Part shown: in pieces, positions 62,801 to 64,000 of the stretch
How the letters are laid out: each line of letters begins with the position of its first letter
Position numbering within the stretch: the stretch's first letter is position 1
Source of the DNA: Cylicocyclus nassatus
Lineage: Eukaryota; Nematoda; Chromadorea; Rhabditida; Strongylidae
NCBI GenBank assembly: GCA_958299035.1
Contig: CATQJL010000001.1
Span: 54,424,333-54,488,332 of the forward strand
Direction: 5' to 3'
Length of the DNA: 64,000 nt
Translations under genes and position numbers: made by a program
Notes under the pieces: generated by a model
The model's input: only the letters and a program-made list of their open reading frames with translations
What the model was told of the DNA's origin: nothing
Databases searched by the model: none

Positions 62801-64000
62801 GTTGCTGCTTACATAGCGAGTGAAAAGTGCGCTTCGTAGATTTCACAGGAGTAGCATCGCTTATGACTACGGCGATAAAAGCGCAAAATTGCAAAATGGA
62901 AAATCGAGTGATTGCCAGTGGGGTGTTCTTTCTCTGATAACCCACTGACTCCGGACCATTCCGATAGCCAGCATCATCGTTGCTGCTTACATAGCCAGTG
63001 AAAAGTGCGCTTTGTAGATTTCACAGGAGTAGCATCGCTTATGACTACGGCGATAAAAGCGCAAAACTGCAAAATGGATGTCGAGTGATTGCCAATGGGG
63101 TGCTGTTCAAATGATAACCCACTGACTCCGGACCATTCCGATAGCCAGCATCATCGTTGCTGCTTACATAGCGAGTGAAAAGTGCGCTTCGTAGATTTCA
63201 CAGGAGTAGCATCGCTTATGACTACGGCGATAAAAGCGCAAAATTGCAAAATGGAAAGTCGAGTGATTGCCAATGGGGTGCTGTTCAAATGATAACCCAC
63301 TGACTCCGGACCATTCCGATAGCCAGCATCATCGTTGCTGCTTACATAGCGAGTGAAAAGTGCGCTTCGTAGATTTCACAGGAGTAGCATCGCTTAGGAC
63401 TACGGCGATAAAAGCGCAAAATTGCAAAATGGAAAGTCGAGTGATTGCCAGTGGGGTGTTCTTTCTCTGATAACCCACTGACTCCGGACCATTCCGATAG
63501 CCAGCATCATCGTTGCTGCTTACATAGCGAGTGAAAAGTGCGCTTTGTAGATTTCACAGTAGTAGCATCGCTTATGACTACGGCGATAAAAGCGCAAAAT
63601 TGCAAAATGGATGTCGAGTGATTGCCAATGGGGTGCTGTTCAAATGATAACCCACTGACTCCGGACCATTCCGATAGCCAGCATCATCGTTGCTGCTTAC
63701 ATAGCGAGTGAAAAGTGCGCTTCGTAGATTTCACAGGAGTAGCATCGCTTATGACTACGGCGATAAAAGCGCAAAATTGCAAAATGGAAAGTCGAGTGAT
63801 TGCCAATGGGGTGCTGTTCAAATGATAACCCACTGACTCCGGACCATTCCGATAGCCAGCATCATCGTTGCTGCTTACATAGCGAGTGAAAAGTGCGCTT
63901 CGTAGATTTCACAGGAGTAGGATCGCTTATGACTACGGCGATAAAAGCGCAAAATTGCAAAATGGAAAGTCGAGTGATTGCCAGTGGGGTGTTCTTTCTC
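53847..64000 (+). repeat. Satellite domain IV: deletion-marked monomers and 16-monomer repeat
   Basis: Type C is absent, and monomers with a 1-bp deletion (GGATGTCGAG for GGAAAGTCGAG) occur at 54896, 56853, 58276, 59165, 59698, 61121, 62010, 62543, 63076 and 63609. Other markers are TTTGTAG, TTAGGACTAC, GGAAAATCG and AATTGGGTG. Two tandem 2,845-bp units (56853-59697 and 59698-62542) are followed by repeated 533-bp trimers. Confidence 0.85.
56853..62542 (+). repeat. Two tandem copies of a 2,845-bp, 16-monomer unit
   Basis: Unit 1 is 56853-59697 and unit 2 is 59698-62542. Private markers keep the 2,845-bp offset: GATTTCC 57934/60779, TTGGGTG 58474/61319 and 58830/61675, AAACTGC 59156/62001, GACTATGG 57178/60023. 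One marker (TTGGGTG at 57051) is not shared, so the copies have begun to diverge or were partly converted. Confidence 0.88.

Larger units (their letters stand above)
23746..64000 (+). repeat. Main 178-bp satellite array (about 226 monomers)
   Basis: The period was measured directly from successive TTGCC positions (24121, 24299, 24477, 24655, 24833: each 178). Monomers share GATTGCC, a variable block, GATAACCCACTGACTCCGG, GCATCATCGTTGCTGC and AAAAGCGCAAAATTGCAAAA. The variable block defines type A (CTGTTCAAATG) and type B (TTCTTTCTCTG). Type C is A with GCGATTGCC. All monomers point the same way, similarity is very high, and the array leaves the window at 64000. No CENP-B box was found. A centromeric or heterochromatic role is possible but unproven. 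Confidence 0.97.

Noticed and set aside
23746..64000. CRISPR array or protein-coding tandem repeat
   Set aside because: Repeats are contiguous 178-bp monomers without spacers, and no frame stays open over several monomers.
23746..64000. CENP-B box within the satellite monomer
   Set aside because: The closest stretch (CTTCGTAGATTTCACAGG) lacks the required CGGG core at the right spacing.
23746..64000. Phased A-tracts causing strong DNA bending
   Set aside because: The A-runs in AAAAGCGCAAAATTGCAAAATGG are 7-8 bp apart, not the 10-11 bp needed for in-phase bending.

Overview
The window is eukaryotic. It carries one spliced protein-coding gene on the minus strand, and the right-hand two thirds is a tandem satellite array. 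The gene has short introns (mostly 41-62 nt). A 17-nt run of the nematode-type telomere repeat (GCCTAA units) and a candidate spliced-leader acceptor just upstream of the start codon suggest a small invertebrate, most plausibly a nematode. The splice acceptors are not the strict TTTTCAG of Caenorhabditis (many end in TAG or AAG), so a more distant nematode lineage or another small invertebrate is possible.

Bases 1-18.3 kb: the gene for the condensin II HEAT-repeat subunit D3 (NCAPD3; HCP-6 in C. elegans) runs from an ATG at 18257 down to a stop at 2886. I could place 30 exons by reading the minus strand. All junction phases agree except one (exon 20 to 21), where a small exon must be missing from the model. 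Three large introns (2.3, 2.7 and 5.0 kb) hold the mobile DNA: foldback/MITE elements at 5356-6328, 8253-8720 and 16304-17025, and a Helitron-like element at 11322-11723. Two TA-flanked MITEs lie downstream of the gene at 687-903 and 1003-1281.

18.3-23.7 kb is a rearranged transition. A 594-bp block with a tRNA-like Pol III unit occurs twice. Between and after the copies lie satellite monomers in reverse orientation, one of them split by a second Helitron-like element at a precise A|T target. At about 21.85-21.88 kb the satellite flips orientation, and the flip carries the telomere-like run. Two exact copies of a library amplification adapter (21001-21026 and 23220-23245) are embedded here; the second abuts a 500-N gap. 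Parts of this region, especially the duplicated block, may therefore be mis-joined.

23.7-64 kb: about 226 monomers of a 178-bp satellite, all in one orientation and running off the window end. Two main monomer types alternate in higher-order repeats (6-, 8-, 16- and 17-monomer units). The organisation resembles centromeric or heterochromatic satellite but no function can be read from it. I found no convincing new gene system; the most unusual items are the telomere-like run at the inversion, the nested higher-order structure, the almost fully palindromic Helitron-like element, and the adapter remnants.
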